This document shows positions 9,148 through 18,590 of a stretch of DNA of 64,000 bases, piece after piece. Position numbers and translations under genes: made by a program. The first letter of the stretch is position 1; each line of letters starts with the position of its first letter. The stretch is from Staphylococcus schleiferi. Lineage in GTDB: Bacteria; Bacillota; Bacilli; Staphylococcales; Staphylococcaceae. The notes below the pieces were generated by a model. That model did not search any database, was not told where the DNA came from, and worked only from the letters and a program-made list of their open reading frames with translations. The DNA is taken from NCBI RefSeq assembly GCF_900458895.1, contig NZ_LR962863.1, positions 620,001 to 684,000 on the forward strand, in the 5' to 3' direction.

Positions 9148-10812
9148 ATGGCTAGAGAAGTTAAAGCGAAAAAAGGATTGGAAATCGAATGTAAAGGTTG
9201 GGAACAAGAGGCTGTCTTACGCATGCTCTATAATAATTTAGATCCAGAAGTTGCAGAACACCCTGACAAACTCGTTGTATACGGGGGCATCGGAAAAGCA
9301 GCAAGAAACTGGGAAAGTTTTGATGCAATAGTTAAAACGTTAAGACGATTAGAAAAAGATGAGACGATGCTCGTTCAATCAGGTAAACCCGTTGCAGTTT
9401 TTAAAACACATGAAGAAGCACCGCGCGTTTTAATTTCAAATTCTGTACTCGTACCGAAATGGGCCAATTGGGATCACTTCCATGAATTGGATCGCAAAGG
9501 CTTAATGATGTATGGCCAAATGACTGCGGGAAGTTGGATATATATCGGCTCACAAGGGATTGTTCAAGGGACATACGAAACATTTGCAGAATTAGCCAAG
9601 CAGCATTTTAATGGCTCATTAAAAGGAACAATTACATTAACAGCTGGATTAGGGGGCATGGGTGGTGCACAACCACTTGCTGTTACGATGAACGAAGGGG
9701 TTGTGATTGGCGTAGACGTTGACCCTTCACGTATTCATAAACGGATTGATACAAAATATTGTGATATCATTACTGATTCTTTAGATGAAGCGCTCGAAAA
9801 AGCTGAAAAAGCCAAACAAAATGGTGAAGCTTTAGCTATAGGGCTTGTTGGAAATGCAGCTGAAGTTCATCATGAAATATTAAAACGAAACTTTAAAATT
9901 GATATTATTACGGATCAAACGTCAGCCCATGACCCGTTGAATGGCTATATTCCAGAAGGCTATTCTTTAGAAGAAGCGGAACAGTTGAGAGAAAGTGATC
10001 CTGAAACTTATGTACAAAAATCACAACAGTCAATGAAAAAACATGTGGAAGCCATGTTGGCATTTCAAGAAAAAGGTGCGGTCGCTTTTGATTATGGCAA
10101 TAATATTCGTCAAGTTGCCTATGACCAAGGGCTTGAAAATGCATTCGACTTTCCTGGCTTTGTCCCAGCTTATATTCGACCGCTCTTCTGTGAAGGAAAA
10201 GGGCCTTTCCGTTTTGCAGCCTTGTCTGGTGACCCTAAAGATATTGAGCGTGCAGACCAATTGATGCGCGAGCTTTTCCCTGAAGATGAAAAACTCATGC
10301 GCTGGTTAGATATGGCAACTGAGAAAATTGCTTTTCAAGGTTTACCATCAAGAATTGCATGGTTAGGTTACGGCGAACGTGCGAAAATGGGACTGGCATT
10401 AAATGATCTTGTGCGTAAAGGTGAAATTTCAGCACCAATTGTTATTGGACGTGACCATTTAGATTCGGGCTCAGTTGCCTCGCCAAATAGAGAAACAGAG
10501 TCAATGAAAGACGGTTCGGATGCTGTCGGTGACTGGGCAATTTTAAATGCACTTGTCAATACTGCAGCAGGTGGTTCATGGATTTCTGTGCATCATGGTG
10601 GCGGCGTTGGCATGGGTTATTCATTACATGCAGGTATGGTCGTTGTTGCAGATGGAAGTGAACGTGCAGAAAGAAGATTAAAACGTGTATTGACTACAGA
10701 TCCGGGTATGGGTGTAGTAAGACATGTAGATGCAGGCTATGATATTGCAATTGAAACAGCACAAAGAAAAGGAATCGATATTCCAATGATGAAAAAGGAG
10801 GATGAAGCTTAA
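9148..10812 (+). CDS. hutU: Urocanate hydratase
   Basis: Converts urocanate to 4-imidazolone-5-propionate using tightly bound NAD+. At 554 residues it is full length. Visible signatures are the [11 protein letters not shown]-binding loop near residue 170, the G-L-V-G-N-A-A-E-V block near residue 234, the W-L-G-Y-G-E-R-A block near residue 410 and [10 protein letters not shown] near residue 432. AAAGGAGAG at 9133-9140 precedes the ATG. It is the second gene of the YjiH-hutU-hutI operon and overlaps hutI by one base, which suggests translational coupling. The histidase gene hutH is not in the window. Confidence 0.96.
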   Translation: MAREVKAKKGLEIECKGWEQEAVLRMLYNNLDPEVAEHPDKLVVYGGIGKAARNWESFDAIVKTLRRLEKDETMLVQSGKPVAVFKTHEEAPRVLISNSVLVPKWANWDHFHELDRKGLMMYGQMTAGSWIYIGSQGIVQGTYETFAELAKQHFNGSLKGTITLTAGLGGMGGAQPLAVTMNEGVVIGVDVDPSRIHKRIDTKYCDIITDSLDEALEKAEKAKQNGEALAIGLVGNAAEVHHEILKRNFKIDIITDQTSAHDPLNGYIPEGYSLEEAEQLRESDPETYVQKSQQSMKKHVEAMLAFQEKGAVAFDYGNNIRQVAYDQGLENAFDFPGFVPAYIRPLFCEGKGPFRFAALSGDPKDIERADQLMRELFPEDEKLMRWLDMATEKIAFQGLPSRIAWLGYGERAKMGLALNDLVRKGEISAPIVIGRDHLDSGSVASPNRETESMKDGSDAVGDWAILNALVNTAAGGSWISVHHGGGVGMGYSLHAGMVVVADGSERAERRLKRVLTTDPGMGVVRHVDAGYDIAIETAQRKGIDIPMMKKEDEA

Positions 10813-12050
10813 TGGCATATGATTTAATCATTCAAAATATAAAAGAATTGATTTTGCCTAAATCTGTCGATCAACCTTTAAAAGGAAAAGAATTGGATGA
10901 ATTAACGGTCATTCAAAATGGAACTGTTGTCGTTGATGATGGGAAAATTGTTTATTCAGGGCCGTACACAGAAGATTATGAAGCTAAAGATGTGATTGAT
11001 GCCTCAAATCGTGTCGTTTCACCTGCCTTAGTGGATGCACATACCCATCTTATTCATGGTGGGTCACGTGAACATGAAATGGCACTCAAAAGACAAGGTA
11101 AGTCATATTTAGAAATTTTAGAATCAGGAGGCGGTATTTTATCTACCGTTGAAGCGACACGTCAAGCAACGGAAGATGAGCTTTTTGCCAAAGCAGAACA
11201 CGCATTATTAACGATGGTGCATCATGGTGTGTTAGCGGTTGAAAGTAAAAGTGGTTACGGTCTTGATAAAGAAAATGAATTAAAACAGTTAAGAATATCT
11301 AATCGATTGGCAGAAAAATATGGTTTAGCGATGCGACATACTTTTTTAGGACCACATGCTGTACCTAAAGAAGCGACGTCTAACGCAGCCTTTTTACAAG
11401 AAATGATTGATTTATTACCCGAAGTGAAAGGATTGGCAGATTTTGCAGATATATTCTGTGAAACAGGCGTTTTCACGATTGAAGAATCTCAACGTTATAT
11501 GGAAGCGGCTAAGGCACAAGGTTTTAAAGTTAAAATTCACGCAGATGAAATCGACCCATTAGGGGGGTTAGGCCTTGCCATAGATGAAGGCGCAATTTCT
11601 GCAGATCATCTTGTTGCTTCAAGTGAAGAAGATAAAGCGAAGTTAAGTCAATCGAATACAGTCGCGGTACTCTTACCAGGAACAACATTTTATTTAGGTA
11701 AAGAAAGCTACGCTGATGCAAGAGGCATGTTAGACTATAATGGCGCGATTGCCATTGCTACGGATTACAACCCAGGAAGTTGTGTAACAAATAACTTGCA
11801 AATGGTCATGGCGATTGCAGCTTTAAAACTAAAATTATCACCAAATGAAATATGGAATGCAGTTACTGTGAATGCAGCTAAGGCAATCGATGTCGATGCA
11901 GGTACCATTAATCCTGGTGATCAAGCGAATATTGTGATTTGGCATGCACCTAATCATGAATATATTCCTTATCACTATGGAGTAAATCATGTAGAAAAAG
12001 TCATTCAAAAAGGACGTGTCATTGTAGACCGTCATTTGGGATTATTATAA
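10812..12050 (+). CDS. hutI: Imidazolonepropionase
   Basis: Hydrolyses 4-imidazolone-5-propionate to N-formimidoyl-L-glutamate, the substrate of HutG. It is an amidohydrolase-fold metalloenzyme of 412 residues. Metal ligands are visible: H77 and H79 in D-A-H-T-H, the H-A-D-E block near residue 243, the D-H-L block near residue 267 and the aspartate in A-T-D-Y-N-P-G-S near residue 318. The A of its ATG is the last base of the hutU stop codon, so the two are co-translated. A hairpin terminator at 12181-12222 ends the operon. Confidence 0.96.
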   Translation: MAYDLIIQNIKELILPKSVDQPLKGKELDELTVIQNGTVVVDDGKIVYSGPYTEDYEAKDVIDASNRVVSPALVDAHTHLIHGGSREHEMALKRQGKSYLEILESGGGILSTVEATRQATEDELFAKAEHALLTMVHHGVLAVESKSGYGLDKENELKQLRISNRLAEKYGLAMRHTFLGPHAVPKEATSNAAFLQEMIDLLPEVKGLADFADIFCETGVFTIEESQRYMEAAKAQGFKVKIHADEIDPLGGLGLAIDEGAISADHLVASSEEDKAKLSQSNTVAVLLPGTTFYLGKESYADARGMLDYNGAIAIATDYNPGSCVTNNLQMVMAIAALKLKLSPNEIWNAVTVNAAKAIDVDAGTINPGDQANIVIWHAPNHEYIPYHYGVNHVEKVIQKGRVIVDRHLGLL

Positions 12051-12180
12051 GCTTCAGTTTCATCATTTATCGTAAGCGTTCGGGACATAAAATCTCTGAT
12101 AGTCTTGACTTCATGAACGCGATTGCTTAAGAGCTGAAGTCTTAACTTATAAATATCATACGAAGTTTCATCATAAAAAA

Positions 12181-12232
12181 AGCGCTAAGACAAATTTTCT
12201 ATTAAAAAATCATCTTAGCGCTATTTATTTTT
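12181..12232 (+). terminator. Terminator of the hutUI operon
   Basis: The ten-base arms AGCGCTAAGA and TCTTAGCGCT, with a 22-base loop, are followed by a T-rich tail. Confidence 0.8.
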
Positions 12233-12362
12233 GGCATGTATGTCACAGCCTCTTAATAATTAACGCAATTAGACTTATGCGTAAAATGTATCGATTTGTC
12301 AACTTAGCTTTTTAAATTTGATACAATAAATACAACTGAATACGAGACATGGGGGAATAGGT

Positions 12363-13553
12363 ATGAGGGGAGATGTAGTGGCCTATTTAAATAGCTGGCG
12401 AGGCAACGTCGTCCAAAATATCAGCGCAGGGATGCTTGTTGCACTAGCGATGGTACCAGGGGCCATTGCTTTTTCTTTTATCGCCGGTGTCAGTCCAACT
12501 ATCGGGTTGTTGAGTTCTGCGTTGATGATGATGCTCATCAGTTTTCTTGGCGCGCGCCGCTTAATGGTATCAGCCCCGAGTAGTGGTGTGTCAATTGTTG
12601 CTGTATTGATTAATGATCGTTACGGTGTAGCAATGCTTATTGCAGCGATGATTGTCATGGGGCTCTTTCAAATACTGTTTGCATTTTGTCATGTAGAAAA
12701 AATGATTCATAAAATTCCAGTGCCAGTGGTCATTGGCTTTATGAATGCACTTGGCTATCTTTTGCTCACTTCTCAGCTTAAGTATGTTGTAGGTCAGTCG
12801 GCTTTGACATATATTATCGCTTTAGGAAGTTTATGCATGCTATTTTGGCTACCACACGTTACTGAACGTGTTCCTGCTGCTTTAGTTACAATTCTATTTT
12901 TCTCACTTATTGCGGGATGTTTCAACTTAGATTTGAAGTATGTGAAAGATTTGGCTCAGCTCCATTTTGAAATGCCTACAATTGGGTTTCCAGATGTGCC
13001 GTTACAGTGGATGACCTTATTTGAAGTTGCACTATTTGGATTAATGCTTGCTGTCGTTGCGACGATTCAAACCAGTTTGACTGTACAAATGATGGATAAC
13101 TTGACCGATAGTCAAAGTAGTATCAACAAAGAATCATTTGGCCAAGGGCTAACGAATGCGATTGTCGGTTTACTCGGTGGTATCGGAGGCAGCGCGCTCG
13201 TCGGACAGTCCAAATATAACTATCAACTTGGCGCAACGTCCCGATTATCGACTTTTATGACAGGCGTGATGCTATTGCTATTTCTCATGTTTTTAGGACC
13301 GATTGTTGGTCGAATTCCACTTGTTGTTTTAGCAATCGTACTGATGCGTATTGCGATGGGGACGTTTGAAAAACAAACATTGGATTATATAAGAGAAAGA
13401 CGCTGGATCGAATTCGGCATCATTTGTATTACCTTCTTATTGATTATCGGGACACATCAATTAGCTTTAGGGGTACTGATAGGAACGCTTATATTTTATC
13501 TTGTAAAACGATTTAAAAATGATAGGAAAGGACGTGGCAACGATGCCAGTTGA
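12363..13553 (+). CDS. SulP-family inorganic anion transporter
   Basis: A 396-residue membrane protein with about eleven helices. It has the SulP/SLC26 N-terminal signature (A-M-V-P-G-A-I-A-F-S-F-I-A-G-V near residue 30), the A-P-S-S-G-V loop near residue 70 and a G-F-M-N-A-L-G segment near residue 124. SulP proteins move sulfate, bicarbonate or other anions. The C-terminal STAS domain of many members is missing; the protein ends soon after the last helix, as in several short bacterial homologues. The start at 12363 follows ATGGGGGAATAG. The next gene begins inside its last codons, so the two are coupled. Confidence 0.85.
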   Translation: MRGDVVAYLNSWRGNVVQNISAGMLVALAMVPGAIAFSFIAGVSPTIGLLSSALMMMLISFLGARRLMVSAPSSGVSIVAVLINDRYGVAMLIAAMIVMGLFQILFAFCHVEKMIHKIPVPVVIGFMNALGYLLLTSQLKYVVGQSALTYIIALGSLCMLFWLPHVTERVPAALVTILFFSLIAGCFNLDLKYVKDLAQLHFEMPTIGFPDVPLQWMTLFEVALFGLMLAVVATIQTSLTVQMMDNLTDSQSSINKESFGQGLTNAIVGLLGGIGGSALVGQSKYNYQLGATSRLSTFMTGVMLLLFLMFLGPIVGRIPLVVLAIVLMRIAMGTFEKQTLDYIRERRWIEFGIICITFLLIIGTHQLALGVLIGTLIFYLVKRFKNDRKGRGNDAS

Positions 13554-14673
13554 ACTGAATCAACTCATTGAATGGCGAAGAGCCTTTCACCAAAATCCAG
13601 AATTATCTAATCAAGAATATGAGACAACACAGCGGATTCGTGAAATTTTAACACATTATGATATAAAAATATTAAATACGCCGCTTTCAACAGGATTAGT
13701 TGCTGAAATCGGTCATGGGGAAGACTTTATCGTCATCCGTTCTGATATTGATGCCTTACCTATTGAAGAACAAACCGCATTAAAATTTCGTTCTGAAAAT
13801 AAAGATGTAATGCATGCTTGTGGTCACGATATTCATATGGCTGCCATATTAGGCACAGCTATTCAATTGAAAGAACAGGAAGCGCAGTTGAAAAGCCGTG
13901 TTCGCGTTATTTTTCAAGCCGCAGAAGAAATTAGTGAAGGGGCTTTTGAAGTGGTCAAAACGGGTGTGCTAGATGGTGCGAAGGCAATTTTAGGATTTCA
14001 CAATGATCCAACATTAAAAGTAGGTGAATGGCGTGCTAAATCTGGATTTATGACTTCGAATGTGGATCGTTTTATCATTCGAATCCATGGTATAGGTGCA
14101 CATGCTGCGATGCCACACAATGCGAAAGATCCTCACGTGATATTGAGTCAGCTCATTTCGAGTTTGCAAACGATTGTCAGTCGAAACATTGCCCCACATG
14201 ATGAAGCGGTTGTGACAATCGGGCAAGTGCATAGTGGCCATACTTGGAATGTCATTCCACAAGATGCTATGATAGAGGGCACAGTTCGAAGTTTTAAAAA
14301 GGATATTAGGGATCAGGTTGAAGCGCGTATGACTCAAATTTGTGAAGGACTCGCACTCCAATTTGATGCTCAAGTTGAGTTAGACTACCAACGTTTAGCA
14401 GGTGCGGTGTTTAATGATGATACTTTACAACAAATAGCATTAAAAAGCGCGCAACATGTAGGGTATCAAGCTGATGTTTTACCTCGTGCCTTAACGATAG
14501 GAGAAGATTTTTCAGGTTATCAAGATATCGCGCCAGTTCACTTTGCGATGATAGGTTCTGAAAGTCAGTTTCCGCTTCACCATGCACAATACAATCCTAA
14601 TGAAGTCATTTTAGAAAAAGTACCAGCTTATTTTGTGGCTTTAATTCAAGAGATTTGGGAGGCTTCAAGTTGA
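13543..14673 (+). CDS. M20-family amidohydrolase (N-acyl amino acid deacylase type)
   Basis: The product is about 376 residues and is predicted to hydrolyse an N-acyl amino acid or hippurate-like substrate in the cytosol. The M20D metal site is visible: a cysteine and histidines in M-H-A-C-G-H-D near residue 95, the glutamate pair in F-Q-A-A-E-E near residue 130, and H-N near residue 154. The dimerisation domain spans about residues 172-280. An upstream ATG at 13519 is in frame, but AGGAAAGGA (13523-13531) points to the ATG at 13543. It overlaps the SulP gene by eleven bases. The substrate is unknown. Confidence 0.88.
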   Translation: MPVELNQLIEWRRAFHQNPELSNQEYETTQRIREILTHYDIKILNTPLSTGLVAEIGHGEDFIVIRSDIDALPIEEQTALKFRSENKDVMHACGHDIHMAAILGTAIQLKEQEAQLKSRVRVIFQAAEEISEGAFEVVKTGVLDGAKAILGFHNDPTLKVGEWRAKSGFMTSNVDRFIIRIHGIGAHAAMPHNAKDPHVILSQLISSLQTIVSRNIAPHDEAVVTIGQVHSGHTWNVIPQDAMIEGTVRSFKKDIRDQVEARMTQICEGLALQFDAQVELDYQRLAGAVFNDDTLQQIALKSAQHVGYQADVLPRALTIGEDFSGYQDIAPVHFAMIGSESQFPLHHAQYNPNEVILEKVPAYFVALIQEIWEASS

Positions 14674-14885
14674 CATTGATGTTAAATTAGATTTCATGTA
14701 TTGTTTAACAGTAAAATTCAATTTTAAATCAATACGTATATCATATGTTGACTTTTAAAGTCATTTTTAAAGGGATGTTTAAAAGGACAGATGCACAATG
14801 AATGATTTTGATATAAGGAAAGTTTAATTCTGTTGATGAAATTGAAAAAAAGGGACTATACTTTTTATAAATAAGGAGTTTCAAA

Positions 14886-16187
14886 ATGTCTAAACCATAT
14901 CGAGATCAAAATAATCCATGGGCATTAACACCGCTCGTTGTATTTATAAGTATTTTTTTAGGCGCCGGTATCATTACGAAAGATTTCACCTTTATGCCGT
15001 TAAATGTTGCCGCAATTATTGGTGTCGTTGTTGCACTTATGATGAATCGTCAAGAGAAATTGACGACTAAAGTTGAAGTGTTTGCTCAAAAAGCAGGTCA
15101 TCCCAATATTATTTTAATGATGTTTATCTTTATCCTTGCAGGTGCGTTTTCAAAGACAGCCCAAGCTATGGGGGGTGTAACCTCAATAGTGAATCTAGGT
15201 CTATCATTAATCCCGCAAAATTACTTGATAGTCGGTCTATTTATCATTTGTATGTTTATCTCTATTTCAATGGGGACATCCGTTGGAACAGTGGCTGCGA
15301 TTGCGCCCGTCGGTTTTGGGATTAGCCAAGCTACCGAAATCCCAGCAGCGTTAGCAATGGCAACAGTTGTTGGTGGCGCAATGTTCGGAGACAACTTGTC
15401 TATGATTTCTGATACGACAATAGCTGCGGTTCGCACGCAAAAAACGCAAATGAGTGATAAGTTTAAAGTGAACTTTAGAATTGTAGTGCCAGGTGCACTG
15501 ATTACCATTGTATTACTCTGGTGGCTCACAATGGGCTATCAAATTGATCATACAAAAACTTATGATTACGAATGGTTTAAAGTCATCCCTTATTTACTTG
15601 TATTGATTCTTGCGATTATCGGTGTGAACGTCATATTAGTATTATTAGGTGGCGTTGCGCTTGCAGGTGTCATAGGACTTATTGATCATGCATTTAGTTT
15701 TGCAGGTTTATTAAAAGTGATATCGGAAGGCATTATAGGTATGCAAGATATCGCCATGATTGCTTTATTGATTGGTGGTATGATTGGCCTTGTTGAGCAC
15801 CACGGAGGTATTACTTGGCTGTTAAACTTTGTTAAAAGTCGTGTTAAATCTAGACGTGGCGCTGAATTTGGTATTGCGGGATTAGTGAGTATTGCAGATA
15901 TCTCAACTGCAAACAATACGATTTCCATTATTATGGCAGGTCCCTTAGCAAAAGAGATAGCAGATGAGTATCAAATCGATGCGCGTAAATCGGCAAGTAT
16001 TTTGGATATTTTTGGCAGTGCGTTTCAAGGATTTGTACCGTACAGTCCTCAGTTGATTGCGGCAGCGGGTGTCGCGAGTATATCGCCTGTTATGCTGTTA
16101 CCTTATTCTATTTATCCGATTATGCTTGCTTTATGTGGTGTGGTGGCTATCATTTTTAACCTTCCAAGACTAGAACGCAAAAAATAG
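14886..16187 (+). CDS. NhaC-family Na+/H+ antiporter
   Basis: A 433-residue membrane protein with ten to twelve helices. The family hallmarks are a G-T-S-V-G-T-V block near residue 136, the G-G-A-M-F-G-D-N-L-S-M-I-S-D-T-T block near residue 162 (whose charged residues lie in the ion path), and G-S-A-F-Q-G-F-V-P-Y near residue 375. It probably exchanges Na+ or an organic cation or amino acid for protons; many NhaC homologues carry metabolites rather than sodium only. AAGGAG at 14873-14878 sets the ATG. The M20 gene upstream suggests uptake of a product or substrate of that enzyme, an inference from proximity. Confidence 0.85.
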   Translation: MSKPYRDQNNPWALTPLVVFISIFLGAGIITKDFTFMPLNVAAIIGVVVALMMNRQEKLTTKVEVFAQKAGHPNIILMMFIFILAGAFSKTAQAMGGVTSIVNLGLSLIPQNYLIVGLFIICMFISISMGTSVGTVAAIAPVGFGISQATEIPAALAMATVVGGAMFGDNLSMISDTTIAAVRTQKTQMSDKFKVNFRIVVPGALITIVLLWWLTMGYQIDHTKTYDYEWFKVIPYLLVLILAIIGVNVILVLLGGVALAGVIGLIDHAFSFAGLLKVISEGIIGMQDIAMIALLIGGMIGLVEHHGGITWLLNFVKSRVKSRRGAEFGIAGLVSIADISTANNTISIIMAGPLAKEIADEYQIDARKSASILDIFGSAFQGFVPYSPQLIAAAGVASISPVMLLPYSIYPIMLALCGVVAIIFNLPRLERKK

Positions 16188-16319
16188 CGACATCTCTCTT
16201 TATAAAAGTTTAGGAATAGGTTGTGAGATGTTCAATTTGTTCGGTATGCGTATGGATTTAAGTTACAATAAAGATGATGGGGTGCATCGGGAAAAGTATG
16301 GAGAATGGAAGTGAAGCAT

Positions 16320-16811
16320 ATGCAAAATGAATGGGTTGAAATAAAACTTGTACGTCTCATGAAGACGACACCAACAAGCGCGTATCGTGCTTGGTTAGAG
16401 CCAGAGCAATTGAAAGAATGGTTTATGACTTCACGTCGTACGAATCAAGAAATAGAAAACCATCCAGTCGAGGGTGGCACTTATAGAATCGTTGATCAAC
16501 GTCAAGGCAAGCGCTTAGAAATTGAAGGCGTTTATCAAACATTAGTTGAAGATACCCATATCATTCAAACGATTCAAATGCCTGAGTTTAGCGATGAAGC
16601 GGATGAAATTGAAGTTTACTTTGAAGAAAGAAGTCCAGGCATTACACAGATGACGTTTTATTATAAAGGCTTAGTACCTAAAGAAAGACGATTGACAAAC
16701 TTAGAATACAAGCAAAAGAAAAAAGCTTATCACGATCATACGGCACATGGCTTTGAATTGATGTTTGATACGTTACAACAAGAACTAGAAGCGCAGCAAG
16801 ATGTAAATTAA
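16320..16811 (+). CDS. SRPBCC (AHSA1-like) domain protein
   Basis: The protein has 163 residues from the ATG at 16320; an in-frame ATG at 16305 gives 168. The AHSA1/START-like fold is suggested by the tryptophan-rich W-L-E-P-E-Q-L-K-E-W-F near residue 25, G-G-T-Y-R-I-V near residue 54, and an amphipathic C-terminal helix. Members bind hydrophobic ligands or assist other proteins; no enzymatic residues can be named. GGAAGTGA (16307-16314) favours the later start, but the earlier one is not excluded. It forms a single-gene unit. Confidence 0.75.
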   Translation: MQNEWVEIKLVRLMKTTPTSAYRAWLEPEQLKEWFMTSRRTNQEIENHPVEGGTYRIVDQRQGKRLEIEGVYQTLVEDTHIIQTIQMPEFSDEADEIEVYFEERSPGITQMTFYYKGLVPKERRLTNLEYKQKKKAYHDHTAHGFELMFDTLQQELEAQQDVN

Positions 16812-16818
16812 AACGTGT

Positions 16819-16878
16819 CTATTTTAAGTTTCGGGAGTAATGACCCGTCATTGACAAAAGCATGTACTATTAAAATAG
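16819..16878. repeat. Inverted repeat after the SRPBCC gene
   Basis: CTATTTTAA (16819-16827) is perfectly inverted at 16870-16878, enclosing a small palindrome AATGAC/GTCATT near 16840-16853. It may terminate the SRPBCC transcript, although no T-run follows. From here to 17067 no gene is seen. Confidence 0.5.
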
Positions 16879-16979
16879 GCTGTACACTTTATATGGTGGT
16901 TATGTGTCTATAATAATTAAGTCGCAAACTTCCGATTGCTTCTTCGAGTCTCGCTTTCCCAGGCGCCTTACCTCAACTA

Positions 16980-17016
16980 ATTTTGGCTTTTATTGTAGCT
17001 CATAAGAAGCCAAAAT
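16980..17016. repeat. Inverted repeat downstream of the transposase relic
   Basis: ATTTTGGCTT (16980-16989) and AAGCCAAAAT (17007-17016) form a perfect ten-base hairpin. The surrounding 16920-17060 is richer in GC and in GAGTCTCG-type words than its neighbours and probably belonged to the end region of the insertion sequence remnant. Confidence 0.45.
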
Positions 17017-17067
17017 GGATTTTCGGTTTCGGCTCTATGCCTCGGGAGTCTCGACTCGGTACGCAAT

Positions 17068-17573
17068 CTATTTAAGCAATTTCACTATTGAAAAGTGGCA
17101 TTGCTTTTTTCTTTGATCTTTTATACAGTCTAAAAATAATAAAAATGCGATTTTTGAAGTTATAAAAGTTGCGATAGCCATATGAAATTTAATCAGTTTA
17201 ACTTTTTGATTAATTCCTTCAATCGCACCATTATTGAATTGAGGGGTTCCAATCGTATAAGCAATGATATCCTCATACTTTCTGTAGAAGCGTAACACTT
17301 TCCATCCATACATTTAAAACGTTGTTTTAACAGATTTAAATACACTGCTATCTCTTGGAATCTTAAAAAAGTAATTCGCGATAAACGTTTTCCGTGTTTG
17401 TGTATTCGGTTTGGATTCGTATGATAACAGTGAGGACAAGTCATAGGCTTGTATGAAAGGGTACCAAAGATGACGTTAGATTTCTTACCTCTAATAACTA
17501 CATCTTCTTCAACTTTAGTGATTTTAATATTATTATCTTTAATTTTTAGTAACTTTAATATATCATTACACAT
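17068..17573 (-). pseudogene. ISL3-family transposase relic with internal deletion
   Basis: The N-terminal part (minus strand from 17573) shows the ISL3 start of about 100 residues, with a C-P-H-C zinc half-site and R-G-K-K-S-N-V. The C-terminal part, ending at 17068 in another frame, shows the conserved G-A-I-E-G-I-N-Q-K-V-K-L-I-K block of the catalytic end. Complete ISL3 transposases of staphylococci have roughly 430 residues, so about 250 central residues are missing and the frames are out of register near 17300. The element cannot be active. Sequence resembles the IS1181 group. Terminal repeats were not identified. Confidence 0.85.
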
Positions 17574-17769
17574 AGGCGCAATATGTCTCCTTTATTTTTG
17601 GTTTAGTCACTTAAAATGATAGAGGCATTTGCGCTATTTTTGTACAAAAAAGCAGGATGACTTATGTCATCCCACCATAAAAAATGAAGAACCTTAAAAT
17701 AACGAAAAATGCTCGAAATATGCATCGGTCTATATTCCGCTGTGCACAATTCGAGCGAGTCTATATGAG

Positions 17770-17797
17770 GCGGGGCAGAAATCAATTTCTGCCCCGC
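17770..17797. terminator. Hairpin of the common staphylococcal intergenic type
   Basis: GCGGGGCAGAAAT is followed after two bases by ATTTCTGCCCCGC, thirteen perfect pairs. A related hairpin occurs at 37309-37341. Such elements are dispersed in staphylococcal intergenic DNA and often terminate transcripts. Between 17574 and 17861 no gene is supported; smaller hairpins sit at 17653-17670 and 17709-17757. Confidence 0.6.
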
Positions 17798-17861
17798 TAA
17801 ATTTATGAACAGATGTTTTATTGTGAGTGGTTTCATATCGAGCACATATCATTATACCGCA

Positions 17862-18389
17862 CTAAGAAATACGAGATTGACGATAACAACGAGCAGGTGC
17901 GCTTGCTTGGCAAATATCAATATGACGCGTTGCTAACGTAGCAATGAGTTGACAAAGCACTTCTGGCGTTGTTGTGACTTTCAGTTTGTCTTTTGCAAAG
18001 CTATAGTGAATACGTTTGTTTTGAAAGACATTTAAAATATCAATGACTTTATCTTTAATAAAAGGATCATTCAATCCATCAATGTGTAATTCAAATCGAT
18101 TTTCTTCACGAGGTCGGAGTTGAAGGGGCTCCATTAATTCGAGTAATGATAGAGGCACGATTTGATAGATACGATAATGGTGAAAGCTGATAAAACTGAT
18201 GACATAAGGAAGCGCACGCTTAGGAATTTGAATCTTAAGCATGTGCTTTTGTTGATGCTTAATCCATTCAGTATGAATGACGACTTGGAGGTTAGCTTGA
18301 CGTAGTAACTTCAACAATTTACGTCGCGCCATACGATGGTGCATTTGATCTATATTTAAAATAAAAGTTTCTAGTTTATCAATAATCAT
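17862..18389 (-). CDS. Hypothetical protein (175 aa)
   Basis: I do not recognise this protein. It is soluble, with no signal peptide or membrane segment, and is basic and histidine-rich in its first 80 residues (H-H-R-M-A-R-R-K-L-L-K near residue 17). The middle has F-I-S-F-H-H-Y-R-I-Y and the C-terminal part looks like alternating strands and helices. Codon use resembles neighbouring genes and the frame is uninterrupted, so it is likely a real gene. GAGGAATTGC precedes the ATG on the minus strand. It lies between the ISL3 relic and a divergent symporter gene. No function is proposed. Confidence 0.7.
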   Translation of the reverse strand: MIIDKLETFILNIDQMHHRMARRKLLKLLRQANLQVVIHTEWIKHQQKHMLKIQIPKRALPYVISFISFHHYRIYQIVPLSLLELMEPLQLRPREENRFELHIDGLNDPFIKDKVIDILNVFQNKRIHYSFAKDKLKVTTTPEVLCQLIATLATRHIDICQASAPARCYRQSRIS

Positions 18390-18590
18390 TGCAATTCCTC
18401 ATTTAAATTTTTCTCATATCTATTGTAGCATGATAAATTTTTGAAATCAGTAAGACTATAGATGTAAAAATAAAATGTATTGGACGATATTGATTCGTTA
18501 TTTTAGTTGGATAAGTGTAAAAAAGAGGTTGTGAGCTATCTATAATTATGCTAATATTCAGATTATTATAACAATTAAGGAGTGAAGCCC

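Noticed and set aside
17603..17845. An 80-codon reverse frame between the IS relic and the orphan gene
   Set aside because: It runs through the GCGGGGCAGAAAT hairpin and has no ribosome site; it is most likely intergenic.
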